Assembly (NCBI GenBank): GCA_014879445.1
Contig: JACSSC010000047.1
Span: 1 to 53,180, forward strand
Origin: Candidatus Competibacteraceae bacterium
GTDB taxonomy: Bacteria; Bacteroidota; Bacteroidia; CAIKAF01
DNA: 53,180 nt
Direction: 5' to 3'
Shown here: in pieces, positions 9,523 through 18,430 of the stretch
Layout of the letters: each line of letters begins with the position of its first letter
Numbering within the stretch: the first letter of the stretch is position 1
Translations under genes and position numbers: made by a program
The notes under the pieces: generated by a model
What the model saw: only the letters and a program-made list of their open reading frames with translations
What the model was told of the DNA's origin: nothing
Database searches by the model: none

Positions 9523-10035
9523 ATGAAAACTATTATCAATTTTATTGCAGTATTCTTTGGATTAACATTCGTGCTTCTGGGCCAAACATACAAAATACCT
9601 CAAGCAACGGTTCAAAACATACAGGGAGGGCAGGTTTCCACCTCTACATTTTCTAACGATGGCAAACCCATCATCATCAGTTTTTGGGCAACCTGGTGCA
9701 AACCATGCATCGCCGAGTTATCGTCTATTGCTGAAAACTACGAAGATTGGCAGGATGAAACTGGAGTAAAACTAATTGCCATTTCAATTGATGATGCTAG
9801 AAATGTGGCAAAAGTGGCACCATTTGTTAATGGGAAATCCTGGGAATATGAAGTATATTGTGATCCAAATGGCGACTTTAAAAGGGCAATGAGCGTAAAT
9901 ACAGTACCACATACTTTTTTGGTTGATGGCAATGGTGACATTGTATGGCAACACAATTCATACAATCCCGGAGATGAAGATGAGTTGTTTAAACTCGTTC
10001 AAAAACTGGCTAAAGGAGAAAAAATAGTTCATTAA
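9523..10035 (+). CDS. TlpA-like thioredoxin family protein, exported
   Basis: A 170-residue protein with an N-terminal hydrophobic signal segment (about residues 1-20) and a thioredoxin fold whose active site is WCKPC (Cys59, Cys62); the cis-proline region TVPHTF follows. This is the TlpA/ResA type of periplasmic disulfide reductase. It starts an operon with a predicted outer-membrane beta-barrel gene (12-bp gap) and an Omp28-type lipoprotein that also has a CxxC, which suggests a shared thiol-redox job in the envelope. Only a poor -7 match is seen upstream. Confidence 0.88.
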   Translation: MKTIINFIAVFFGLTFVLLGQTYKIPQATVQNIQGGQVSTSTFSNDGKPIIISFWATWCKPCIAELSSIAENYEDWQDETGVKLIAISIDDARNVAKVAPFVNGKSWEYEVYCDPNGDFKRAMSVNTVPHTFLVDGNGDIVWQHNSYNPGDEDELFKLVQKLAKGEKIVH

Positions 10036-10047
10036 TTTCTATGTATC

Positions 10048-11763
10048 ATGAAAAAAATTAGCTTGCTGGCGTGTTTCATTTTTACCCTATCAAGTATTGT
10101 TTTCTCACAAAACGACTCCACTGACACCAAAAGAAAAAAAGATAAAAAAGATAAAGAATTCAACTGGGGTTCCATTCATGGAAATTTTGGATTTGATGCA
10201 CAATATTACAACAACGACTCATTGATTGGCGCACCCAACGTGCCTGACAAATTTAGAGCAAACGGATTTCTGAACCTCGTTTATACCAATGGTAATTTCT
10301 CTGCCGGGCTCCGTTATGAGATGTATCTTCCCAAACCCTTGCTTGGATTTGATAGCCGTTTTGAAGGACAAGGCGTTCCGTTCAGATATGCCTCATACAG
10401 AATAGGAGGGCTTGAAGTTACTGCCGGCTCTTTCTATGAGCAATTTGGCAATGGTCTCATTCTTCGATTTTATGAAGAAAGAGCGCTGGGATTTGATAAC
10501 TTTCTTGACGGTTTCAGAGCAAAATATACACCATACAAAGGTATTAACCTTACAGGACTAGTGGGCAAACAGCGCTATTTTTGGGGACACGGCGCTGCTC
10601 TCATTAAAGGAATAGATGGAGAAGTGAATTTTAGTGAGATTTTTTCAAAACTGCAGGATAAAAAAATTAAACTCATATTAGGCGGAAGTTTTGTGAGCAA
10701 ATATCAGGATGACCAAGAAATTCCCAATCCCGATAACCCCAGTCAACTACTTAAACTGCCACTTAATGTTGGCTCATGGGCCGGACGACTAACTTTTGGA
10801 ATTGGTAGATTCCAGCTTAACTCTGAGTTTGCATACAAAATCAACGATCCCAACCGAACCAATCAATATATCTACCGCCCTGGTTCAGCATTTTATCTTT
10901 CTGCCTCTTATGCACAAAAAGGATTAGGCATTACGGTACAAGCGAAAAGAGTTGAAAATTTTGACTTCCGTTCTGATCGTAACGAAACAGGCAATGCATT
11001 ACTTATGAATTTTATTCCTATGCTCAACAAGCAGCATACATACATGCTGGCTGCCACCGTTTATCCTTATGCTGTACAAACCAACGGCGAACTTGGATTG
11101 CAAGCCGATATCAATTACACAACCCCTAAATGGCTTGCAAAAAAATACCCCACTCAAATCAATCTTAACTTTTCGATGGTAAATGCCCTGGATACAAATC
11201 TTACCGGCGATCGTTACGGATACACAACAAATGTATTTGGTTTTGGAAGACGACTTTATATGGATGCAAATATTGAAATAAGTCAAAAAGTTAGCAAATC
11301 TGTTAAATTTAATCTCATGTATATGTACATGTTTATTGACAGAAATTTAGTGCAAGGATTTGGCTATACACCACGCGAAATTCATTCACATATAGTAGTT
11401 GCAGATGTTTCGTACAAATTCAAACCCAAACATACACTAAGATTTGAATTTCAAACCTTACAAACTAAACAAGAATTGGATCACTTAGATGATAGAGTGA
11501 ACGGAAGTTGGGTTATGGGATTAATTGAATACACGTTCGCTCCGTATTTGTTTGTCAGTATTATGGATCAGTGGAACTACGGCAACCCAACTGAAGATTA
11601 TCGTATCCATTATATTACCGGCACAGTAGGATATAATTTCAAATCAACACGCATCAGTTTATCATATGGCCGACAGCGCGAAGGTATTGTTTGTATTGGA
11701 GGCGTATGCCGTCAAGTACCTGCCTCCAACGGCCTTACATTGTCTATTATGAGCAGTTTTTAA
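10048..11763 (+). CDS. Predicted outer-membrane beta-barrel protein (DUF6029-like)
   Basis: A 571-residue protein with a signal peptide (cleavage after ...SSIVFSQ, about residue 21), then a short Lys/Asp-rich stretch (about 26-36) and a long series of amphipathic beta strands with aromatic ends, ending in a terminal Phe (...SIMSSF), the usual signature of a barrel inserted by the BAM machinery. Between TlpA and Omp28 genes this is the position typically held by DUF6029 proteins; I recognise the pattern but cannot confirm the family without a search. No enzymatic motif is visible. A C-terminal pair of cysteines (CIGGVC) may form a disulfide. Confidence 0.75.
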   Translation: MKKISLLACFIFTLSSIVFSQNDSTDTKRKKDKKDKEFNWGSIHGNFGFDAQYYNNDSLIGAPNVPDKFRANGFLNLVYTNGNFSAGLRYEMYLPKPLLGFDSRFEGQGVPFRYASYRIGGLEVTAGSFYEQFGNGLILRFYEERALGFDNFLDGFRAKYTPYKGINLTGLVGKQRYFWGHGAALIKGIDGEVNFSEIFSKLQDKKIKLILGGSFVSKYQDDQEIPNPDNPSQLLKLPLNVGSWAGRLTFGIGRFQLNSEFAYKINDPNRTNQYIYRPGSAFYLSASYAQKGLGITVQAKRVENFDFRSDRNETGNALLMNFIPMLNKQHTYMLAATVYPYAVQTNGELGLQADINYTTPKWLAKKYPTQINLNFSMVNALDTNLTGDRYGYTTNVFGFGRRLYMDANIEISQKVSKSVKFNLMYMYMFIDRNLVQGFGYTPREIHSHIVVADVSYKFKPKHTLRFEFQTLQTKQELDHLDDRVNGSWVMGLIEYTFAPYLFVSIMDQWNYGNPTEDYRIHYITGTVGYNFKSTRISLSYGRQREGIVCIGGVCRQVPASNGLTLSIMSSF

Positions 11764-11775
11764 TTACTATACATT

Positions 11776-12654
11776 ATGAAAAAGTTAATTATTGCCACAT
11801 TCATTTCAGTCATTTTCATGACATCATGCGATTATGTGGACGCACCATACATCCAAATGGGAGCTAATGGTTGTACGATTACAGAACCGACTTTTACTCC
11901 ACGCACCAACCCCGTAAGAAAAATATTGGTTGAAGATATGACTGGTCACCGCTGTGGGAACTGCCCTAGAGCAGCAGAAAAAATGTTGGATCTGTATTCC
12001 AATTACCCAGGTCAAATTGTTGGCGTATCTCTTCATTCCGAACTCTCCGGATATTTTACAGCCCCATTGGCCGATACCGGAAAATTCAGTTATGATTTTC
12101 GAACTGCTTTAGCCAAAGCCATCGATCAAAAATTTGGCGTATCAGCTGTTGGCCTACCTAATGGCCTTGTGAATAGAAAAAAGGTGAGTGGAAACCCAGT
12201 AATATCCCATACACAGTGGGCTAATGAGGCAAGTCAGATTTTAGCTGCTCCACCTGATATGGATATTCAAATTAAACCCTTCTTCAATGCATCAGATAGT
12301 TCATTATGTGCTTATGTTTATGTTGAATGTTTGAATAATCTGAGTGGGAGTTTTAAACTCGCCTGCTATTTGGTTGAAGATGAATTTATCAACTGGCAAA
12401 AAGATTACGCATATCCCGGCGAAAACATTCAATTCTATCATCATGAACATGTACTCAGAGCCCCCCTCTCTACTACCTGGGGAACACTATTAGCCGATGG
12501 ACAAGTAAATACAGGCCAAACTTTTGTGAATGGATATTCCATTACATTTGACCTTGCCCGCTGGAATCCCGACCACTGTAAAGTAATTGCTTTTGTTTAT
12601 AATGAAAATACAGACGAGGTAATTCAAGCCGAAGAACAAAAAATCATCCCTTAA
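11776..12654 (+). CDS. Omp28-related outer-membrane lipoprotein with thioredoxin-like CxxC
   Basis: A 292-residue lipoprotein: signal peptide followed by the lipobox-like MTSC with Cys18. The N-terminal half shows ILVEDMTGHRCGNCP (CxxC at Cys60/Cys63) and a later GLPNGLVNR that fits the cis-proline loop of a thioredoxin-like fold. Omp28 of Porphyromonas is a surface antigen of this family. It is the last gene of the TlpA/barrel operon (12-bp gap). The TTTG box of the rimP promoter begins right at its stop codon. The family call is firm; the redox role is inferred from the CxxC and neighbours. Confidence 0.82.
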   Translation: MKKLIIATFISVIFMTSCDYVDAPYIQMGANGCTITEPTFTPRTNPVRKILVEDMTGHRCGNCPRAAEKMLDLYSNYPGQIVGVSLHSELSGYFTAPLADTGKFSYDFRTALAKAIDQKFGVSAVGLPNGLVNRKKVSGNPVISHTQWANEASQILAAPPDMDIQIKPFFNASDSSLCAYVYVECLNNLSGSFKLACYLVEDEFINWQKDYAYPGENIQFYHHEHVLRAPLSTTWGTLLADGQVNTGQTFVNGYSITFDLARWNPDHCKVIAFVYNENTDEVIQAEEQKIIP

Positions 12655-12684
12655 TTTGCATTTTAAATAAATATCGTATATTTG
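12655..12684 (+). promoter_or_regulatory. Promoter of the rimP-nusA-infB operon
   Basis: TTTG (12655-12658), an 18-bp spacer and TATATTTG (12677-12684) followed by CACC. It gives a leader of about 50 nt before rimP, which holds the hairpin described next. Confidence 0.75.
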
Positions 12685-12706
12685 CACCGAAATATGGGAA
12701 AAGTGG

Positions 12707-12729
12707 AAGGGGACAGTGTCCCCTTTTTT
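12707..12729 (+). promoter_or_regulatory. Terminator-like attenuator hairpin in the rimP leader
   Basis: GGGGAC (12709-12714) pairs with GTCCCC (12718-12723) around a 3-base loop, extended by flanking AA/TT, and is followed by six T (12724-12729). It lies between the promoter and the rimP ATG at 12738, so it cannot be the terminator of the previous operon alone; it would act on the rimP transcript itself. It could stop transcription early or mask the ribosome entry region 8 nt before the ATG. Whether an anti-terminator fold exists is not evident. Confidence 0.75.
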
Positions 12730-12737
12730 ATTGCAAC

Positions 12738-13202
12738 ATGACGACAATTACATACATAGAAAAATTATTACATAAAGAACTTGCCGAAAGGGATTTGTTT
12801 CTCGTTGATTTCTATTCAGAAAACGATAATAGCTTCATTGTTTTTATTGATGGAATGGAAAATGTGACACTAAAACAATGTGCAGAAGTTTCTTCATTGT
12901 TGAGAGAAAAACTTGACGACAACTATGATGAGATAGAAATTACTGTTTCATCACCAGGCCTTGACAGCCCTTTTAAACATCCCAATCAATACAAAAAAAA
13001 CATCAATAAAAAAGTAGAAGTATTACTGAAAGACGGAACAAAACAATCAGGCATACTACTTGATTATCAAACCGAACAACTCACTCTACAGTTGTTTGAG
13101 AAACCCAAAGGAAAAGACAAGTCGAAAAAACCGTCGCTCGGAAATACAATTACCATTCTTACCGAACAAATTAAATATACTAAAAAACAGGTTACATTTT
13201 AA
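12738..13202 (+). CDS. rimP: Ribosome maturation factor RimP
   Basis: A 154-residue protein required for late assembly of the 30S subunit. It has the N-terminal alpha/beta domain with VSSPGLDSPFK, the family signature, and a C-terminal SH3-like barrel containing a Lys-rich insertion (KPKGKDKSKKPS). Operon order rimP-nusA-infB is the standard bacterial one. Translation starts 8 nt after the T-tract of the leader hairpin, with no Shine-Dalgarno sequence. Confidence 0.94.
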   Translation: MTTITYIEKLLHKELAERDLFLVDFYSENDNSFIVFIDGMENVTLKQCAEVSSLLREKLDDNYDEIEITVSSPGLDSPFKHPNQYKKNINKKVEVLLKDGTKQSGILLDYQTEQLTLQLFEKPKGKDKSKKPSLGNTITILTEQIKYTKKQVTF

Positions 13203-13214
13203 AATACAACAATT

Positions 13215-14468
13215 ATGGACAATCTGAATTTGATCGAATCATTTGCCGAATTTAAAGAAGTAAAAAACATTGACAGAGTTACCATGATGAGCATCCTAGA
13301 GGATGTGATAAGAAATATGATAACCAAAAAATTTGGAGATTCAGATAATTTCGATATCATCATCAATGTAGATAAAGGGGACATGGAGATATGGCGCAAC
13401 CGCGAAATTGTTGATGACGAATGGGCTGAAGATAGTTTTGATTTTGATCCCAACAAACATATCAGTTTAGCTGATGCTCAAAAAATTGATTCAGATTTTG
13501 AAATTGGAGAAGAAGTTACAGACGAACTTAAATTAAACGACTTCGGAAGAAGAGCCATTCAAACCATGCGTCAAAACTTAGTTTCACGCATCACCGACAT
13601 GGAAAAAGATAGTGTTTATAAGAAATATACTGAACGTGTTGGCGAAATCATTTCTGGAGAAGTATATCAGGTTTGGCGAAAAGAACTGCTCATTCTTGAC
13701 GATGAAGGGAATGAATTAATTTTACCCAAACAGGAAATGATTCCTACCGATTTTTATAAAAAAGGGGATACCCTGCGTGCCGTAGTTCTGCGTGTAGAAA
13801 TGAAGAACAACAGCCCTCTAATCATTCTCTCCAGAACGTCTCCAGTTTTTCTTGAAAAGTTATTTGAACAAGAAGTACCCGAAGTTTTTGACGGATTAAT
13901 TACAATCAAGAAAATTGTTCGAGTGCCTGGTGAAAGAGCCAAAGTAGCTGTTGAATCATACGACGACCGCATTGATCCGGTTGGCGCATGTGTGGGTATG
14001 AAGGGTTCTAGAATTCATGGCATTGTAAGAGAATTACGTAATGAAAACATTGATGTTATCAACTTTACAAGCAATCAGCAACTTTTCATACAACGTGCAT
14101 TGAGTCCGGCTAAAATCACTTCCATCAAACTCAACGATGAAAACAAATCAGCTGCCGTATATCTCAAGCCCGACCAAGTTTCACTTGCGATAGGCAAAGG
14201 TGGACTGAACATCAAACTAGCAGGTAAGCTTACTGGTTATGAAATTGATGTGTACAGAGAAGATGAGCCAGATTCAGAAGATGTTGCATTAGATGAATTC
14301 AGAGATGAAATAGAAGATTGGATTATTGACGAACTAAAATCTATTGGCTGCGATACCGCCAAAAACGTACTTGAATTATCAGTAGGAGAACTGCTGAAAA
14401 GAACCGATTTGGAAGAAGAAACCATAAAGCATGTTGTGAGTGTATTGAAATCTGAATTTGAGGAGTAA
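13215..14468 (+). CDS. nusA: Transcription termination/antitermination protein NusA
   Basis: A 417-residue NusA: N-terminal RNA-polymerase-binding domain (about 1-125), S1 domain (about 135-205), two KH domains (around VGACVGMKGSRI and SLAIGKGGLNI) and a short C-terminal helical segment with a helix-hairpin-helix-like stretch (about 355-417). NusA slows RNA polymerase and affects pausing and termination, so it could act on the hairpin in the leader of its own operon. The gene lies 12 bp after rimP. Confidence 0.96.
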   Translation: MDNLNLIESFAEFKEVKNIDRVTMMSILEDVIRNMITKKFGDSDNFDIIINVDKGDMEIWRNREIVDDEWAEDSFDFDPNKHISLADAQKIDSDFEIGEEVTDELKLNDFGRRAIQTMRQNLVSRITDMEKDSVYKKYTERVGEIISGEVYQVWRKELLILDDEGNELILPKQEMIPTDFYKKGDTLRAVVLRVEMKNNSPLIILSRTSPVFLEKLFEQEVPEVFDGLITIKKIVRVPGERAKVAVESYDDRIDPVGACVGMKGSRIHGIVRELRNENIDVINFTSNQQLFIQRALSPAKITSIKLNDENKSAAVYLKPDQVSLAIGKGGLNIKLAGKLTGYEIDVYREDEPDSEDVALDEFRDEIEDWIIDELKSIGCDTAKNVLELSVGELLKRTDLEEETIKHVVSVLKSEFEE

Positions 14469-14496
14469 ACTCTATTAAACATACAAGGAGTGGTAG

Positions 14497-14528
14497 TTTG
14501 GGGTTGTGATTAATAAACTGTACTTTTG
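14497..14528 (+). promoter_or_regulatory. Separate promoter for infB
   Basis: TTTG (14497-14500), exactly 20 bp, then TACTTTTG (14521-14528): a full match to the phylum consensus in the 94-bp gap between nusA and infB. The leader would be about 28-30 nt. Confidence 0.82.
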
Positions 14529-14562
14529 TACGGATGGGATAAAATAAGCTGAAAGAAAGAAT

Positions 14563-17319
14563 ATGGCAGAAGCAAAAGCAATGAGATTAAGTAAAGTGGC
14601 CAAGGAGCTGAATGTAGGACTTCAAACTATTGTGGAGTTTCTTGCAAAGGTGGGCCATGATATTGAATCAAATCCCAATACAAAAATTGATGAAGCCCAA
14701 TATGAACTATTGCTGAAAGAGTTTCACGGTGAGAAATTAGTAAAAGAAAAATCAAAAAAAATAGAGCCCCTCACTAGCAAGAAAGAAACTGTATCCATTC
14801 AAGACCGTTCTAAAGAAGCCGATATAGCAAAAGAAGAACCTCCTGCAGATATTCTTATTAAGGATGTGGTAGATACGCCCCCCGTTGAAGAAGTGCATGC
14901 ACCTAGCAAAACACCAGAATTAAAGGTATTAGGGAAAATAGATATTGAAGATAAGCCAAGGCGAGGAAAAAGCAAAACAACAGATAATAAGGATGCTGAA
15001 AAAGCACCGAAACCCAGCAAATCAAAGTCAAAAAAAGAAGCCCCCCAACCTGTTGTCGAAGAATCTTCATCTGTAGCTGAAGAAATTACTCCGCCTTTGT
15101 CAGAAGATGCCACTGAAGAAAAATCAACTATTGTCACACCTGAAGAAATAGAACAGCCGGCAGAAAAAGAAACTGAGCTGATCAGGGCACAAGTAAATAA
15201 ACTGGAAGGCCCTAAGGTACTTGGCAAAATTGAATTACCAAAAGAATCCGCTAAAAATCCATTAGCTGATTTACATAAAGAACATGTAAAGAGCGAGCGC
15301 AAAAAGCGCCAACGAATAAAAAAAGAACCCGTAAAAAAAGTTGAGACAGCCGACCCTGCTAAAAATTTCAAAAAAGACGCACCTAAGAAAGGTACACCTA
15401 AAGAAAAAAAACCAGAATTATCCGAAGAAGATATTCAAAAACAGGTTAAAGAGACACTAGCTCGGCTTAGCGAAAGAACAAAATCTAAATCAGTTAAACT
15501 TCGAAAAATCAAACGCGAAGAAATTCGTGAAAAATTAGAAGAAGAAGCATTAAAAGCTGAAGAAGATAAAAAGATTCTTCATGTTACTGAATTTGTTTCA
15601 GCCAATCAGTTGGCTCAAATGATGGAAGTGCCGGTAACAGATATTATTTCAGCTTGCATGAGTTTAGGGTTGTTTGTTTCCATCAATCAACGACTTGATG
15701 CTGAAACTATATCCATCATTGCCGAAGAGTTTGGATATAAACTTAACTTCGTTTCAGCGGAAATACAGGAGGCTATTGAAGAAGAAGTAGATGACGAAAG
15801 TGAACTAACAGACCGTCCGCCAGTTGTTACTGTGATGGGGCACGTTGACCACGGTAAAACATCACTTCTTGACTACATTCGAAAAGCCAATGTTATAGCC
15901 GGAGAAGCAGGTGGCATTACTCAGCATATTGGTGCCTATAATGTAGTGTTGGAAAATGGAAAACAAATTACATTTATTGATACTCCCGGCCACGAGGCAT
16001 TTACAGCCATGCGTGCACGTGGTGCTCAGGTTACAGACGTGGCCATTATTGTAGTTGCTGCCGACGATAGTGTGATGCCTCAAACGATAGAAGCTATCAA
16101 TCACGCCAAAGCAGCCGGCGTACCTATCGTTTTTGCTATTAATAAAGTTGATAAACCGGGTGCTAATCCTGATAAAATAAGAGAAGCATTGGCAAATATG
16201 AACTTTTTGGTGGAAGAATGGGGCGGAAAATACCAGTGTCAAGAAATATCAGCCAAATTTGGGAAAAATATTGACCAATTGCTTGATAAAGTTCTACTTG
16301 AATCAGAAATGCTTCAACTAAAAGCCAACTCCAATCGCCGTGCAGCAGGAACAGTTATAGAGGCTCAGCTTGATAAAGGTCGCGGTTATGTTACCACTCT
16401 TTTAGTACAAAACGGCACGCTGCATATCGGCGATGTAATGTTGGCCGGGCCATACAGCGGAAAAATTAAAGCTATGCAAAACGAACGTGGTGCAAAAATT
16501 GAAGTAGCTGGCCCTTCCATGCCCGTCCGTATTTTAGGTCTATCTGGTGCGCCACAAGCCGGCGATAAGTTTAATGTAATGACAGACGAACGCGAAGCAC
16601 GTGAAATTGCATCTAAACGACTGCAACTTCAGCGTGAACAAGGATTGCGTGCTAAGAAACATATTACCCTCGATGAAATTGGAAGACGTATTGCTATTGG
16701 TAATTTCCAACAACTGAATATTCTGATTAAAGGTGATACAGATGGTTCAATAGAAGCGCTAACAGATGCATTGCTTAAACTATCTACCGAAAAAATCCAA
16801 GTTAACATTATTCACAAAGCAGTAGGCGCCATCAGCGAGTCGGATGTACTGCTTGCTTCTGCATCTGATGCCATAATAGTGGGCTTTAATGTTAGGCCTT
16901 CTGCCAGCGCACGTAAACTTTCAGAAAAGGAAGAAATAGATATCAGAAACTATTCCGTTATCTATCAAGCCATTGAAGAAGTGAAAGCTGCAATGGAAGG
17001 CATGCTGGCCCCCGAATTTGAAGAAAAAATCATTGGCAATGCTGAAATCAGAGAAGTGTATAATATCAGTAAAGTAGGCGCAGTAGCCGGATGCTATATT
17101 ACTGATGGTAAAATTTCACGTAATTCTAGAATACGGATTATTCGTGATGGCATTGTAATTCATACCGGCAAATTATCATCTCTCAAACGATTTAAAGACG
17201 ATGTAAAAGACGTAACTCACGGTTATGAATGTGGCCTGTCTATTGATAAATTTGATAAAATTCAATCAGGTGATATTGTTGAGGCCTTTGAAGAGATTCA
17301 AATTAAAGCCAAACTATAA
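14563..17319 (+). CDS. infB: Translation initiation factor IF-2
   Basis: A 918-residue IF-2, which places initiator tRNA on the 30S subunit using GTP. An IF2 N-terminal module occupies residues 1-60, followed by a long charged Lys/Glu/Pro-rich linker (about 60-345), a second N-terminal-type module, then the G domain with GHVDHGKT (about 425-432), DTPGHEAF and NKVDK, and domains II-IV. It has its own consensus promoter as well as possible read-through from nusA. A strong terminator lies about 230 bp after the stop. Confidence 0.97.
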   Translation: MAEAKAMRLSKVAKELNVGLQTIVEFLAKVGHDIESNPNTKIDEAQYELLLKEFHGEKLVKEKSKKIEPLTSKKETVSIQDRSKEADIAKEEPPADILIKDVVDTPPVEEVHAPSKTPELKVLGKIDIEDKPRRGKSKTTDNKDAEKAPKPSKSKSKKEAPQPVVEESSSVAEEITPPLSEDATEEKSTIVTPEEIEQPAEKETELIRAQVNKLEGPKVLGKIELPKESAKNPLADLHKEHVKSERKKRQRIKKEPVKKVETADPAKNFKKDAPKKGTPKEKKPELSEEDIQKQVKETLARLSERTKSKSVKLRKIKREEIREKLEEEALKAEEDKKILHVTEFVSANQLAQMMEVPVTDIISACMSLGLFVSINQRLDAETISIIAEEFGYKLNFVSAEIQEAIEEEVDDESELTDRPPVVTVMGHVDHGKTSLLDYIRKANVIAGEAGGITQHIGAYNVVLENGKQITFIDTPGHEAFTAMRARGAQVTDVAIIVVAADDSVMPQTIEAINHAKAAGVPIVFAINKVDKPGANPDKIREALANMNFLVEEWGGKYQCQEISAKFGKNIDQLLDKVLLESEMLQLKANSNRRAAGTVIEAQLDKGRGYVTTLLVQNGTLHIGDVMLAGPYSGKIKAMQNERGAKIEVAGPSMPVRILGLSGAPQAGDKFNVMTDEREAREIASKRLQLQREQGLRAKKHITLDEIGRRIAIGNFQQLNILIKGDTDGSIEALTDALLKLSTEKIQVNIIHKAVGAISESDVLLASASDAIIVGFNVRPSASARKLSEKEEIDIRNYSVIYQAIEEVKAAMEGMLAPEFEEKIIGNAEIREVYNISKVGAVAGCYITDGKISRNSRIRIIRDGIVIHTGKLSSLKRFKDDVKDVTHGYECGLSIDKFDKIQSGDIVEAFEEIQIKAKL

Positions 17320-17550
17320 ACCATATTCACTAATTGATTAGGAATCCTCATCAAAAAGATTTTCACAATTCGGAATTATCATAGCGCTACATGCTATAAA
17401 TAAATCAATTCAATTTCCTAATATACAGAAGGTTATTTTCGTAATTAAAATTGCAAGTTATGAACATATGGATAAAATCCATGATTTCATTTTACAAGCC
17501 AATAAAAAGATTATAATTTCGAACTATTGTTTTTGGTGAATTAAAATTTG

Positions 17551-17583
17551 CCCCCTGTCTGTTAGGCAGGGGGTTAATTTTTT
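17551..17583 (+). terminator. Intrinsic terminator of the rimP-nusA-infB operon
   Basis: CCCCCTG (17551-17557) pairs with CAGGGGG (17567-17573), with two more pairs inside, including a G-T wobble, and a 5-base loop, followed by TTAATTTTTT. It is the strongest hairpin with a T-tract in this half of the window. Confidence 0.85.
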
Positions 17584-17601
17584 AAAGCCATTCAAAATCA
17601 A

Positions 17602-17609
17602 TATTTTTG
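17602..17609 (+). promoter_or_regulatory. -7 promoter element of the glycosyltransferase gene
   Basis: TATTTTTG followed by CC, 16 bp before the ATG at 17626 and just after the infB terminator. No clear TTTG box at the usual spacing. Confidence 0.65.
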
Positions 17610-17625
17610 CCACATCATCATTGGC

Positions 17626-18393
17626 ATGATTTCTCTTAGCGTTGTCATTATAACCTATAACGAGGCCCGTAACATTGTAAGATGTATCAGGTCCGTACAA
17701 TCTATTGCCAATGAAATTGTAGTAATTGATTCTGGCTCTACAGACCAAACTGTGGCATTAGCTGTTAATCATGGAGCAAGGGTTATCAATCATCCATTTG
17801 AAGGACATATCCAGCAAAAAAATTTTGCCGTTTCACAAGCTATTTCGGATTATGTTCTATCACTAGATGCAGATGAAGCTCTCGACGATACTGCTTGTAA
17901 AGCCATTGAGCAATGTTTGAAACATTGGAATGCAGATGGATACACTTTCAATAGAATGAATTCGTACTGTGGACGCTTCATTAAGTATGGGGCATGGTAT
18001 CCCGACACCAAACTCCGACTTTGGGATAGACGGAAAGGCAGATGGGAGGGAATAAATCCACATGACCGATTTCAGATGCAACCGGACACTACTATTAAAC
18101 ATTTGTCCGGTCATATTCTGCATTATTCATATCAAACCGTAGAGGAACACCGTAAGAAAATATCTATTTTCTCGTCTATTGCCGCTGATGCATATTACAG
18201 CAAAGGAATAAAATCAAACAAATTGAAAATTCTTCTGCATCCTTTCAGTCGGTTTATTCGAGATTATTTTATCAAAGCCGGATTCCTTGATGGCTGGAGA
18301 GGTTTCGTAATTGCCCGTCTTACAGCTAAAGAAGTTTACATCAAATACAAGCAACTATTACTTTTGCAACAAAGGCCTAAATCAGATTTTTAG
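17626..18393 (+). CDS. Glycosyltransferase family 2 protein (LPS core type)
   Basis: A 255-residue GT-A fold glycosyltransferase. It shows the N-terminal VVIITYNE, the VVIDSGSTD nucleotide-sugar motif and SLDADE, the DxD-type metal site. The middle segment (YCGRFIKYG.WYPDTKLRLWDR) matches the WaaE/KdtX-like branch that adds sugars to the inner core of lipopolysaccharide. The next two genes encode a chain-length regulator and an O-antigen ligase/polymerase, which supports a surface polysaccharide role. Acceptor and donor sugars are unknown. Confidence 0.9.
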   Translation: MISLSVVIITYNEARNIVRCIRSVQSIANEIVVIDSGSTDQTVALAVNHGARVINHPFEGHIQQKNFAVSQAISDYVLSLDADEALDDTACKAIEQCLKHWNADGYTFNRMNSYCGRFIKYGAWYPDTKLRLWDRRKGRWEGINPHDRFQMQPDTTIKHLSGHILHYSYQTVEEHRKKISIFSSIAADAYYSKGIKSNKLKILLHPFSRFIRDYFIKAGFLDGWRGFVIARLTAKEVYIKYKQLLLLQQRPKSDF

Positions 18394-18394
18394 A

Positions 18395-18402
18395 TACATT
18401 TG
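18395..18402 (+). promoter_or_regulatory. -7 promoter element of the Wzz-like gene
   Basis: TACATTTG directly after the glycosyltransferase stop codon, 28 bp before the ATG at 18431. It suggests the Wzz-like gene can be transcribed separately. Confidence 0.6.
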
Positions 18403-18430
18403 TACCTCATCAAAAAAACTGCATATACCC

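Larger units (their letters stand above)
17320..17625. other. 306-bp intergenic region after infB
   Basis: AT-rich gap with no convincing reading frame. It holds a small inverted repeat ATGGAT-AAA-ATCCAT (17468-17482), a strong terminator at 17551-17583 and the -7 element of the next gene at 17602-17609. The 230 bp between the infB stop and the terminator are unexplained and could be a long 3' untranslated region. Confidence 0.6.

Noticed and set aside
14799-15371. 190-codon minus-strand reading frame opposite infB
   Set aside because: It is the antisense of the Lys/Glu-rich linker of IF-2, whose codon composition keeps the other strand open; the Ser-rich product has no recognisable features.
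17468-17482. Inverted repeat ATGGAT-AAA-ATCCAT after infB
   Set aside because: Short, AT-rich, without a T-tract and not near a promoter; may be chance.
18311-18430. Forty-codon N-terminal extension of the Wzz-like protein
   Set aside because: It overlaps the glycosyltransferase gene, lies before a -7 element and has no membrane or signal pattern.
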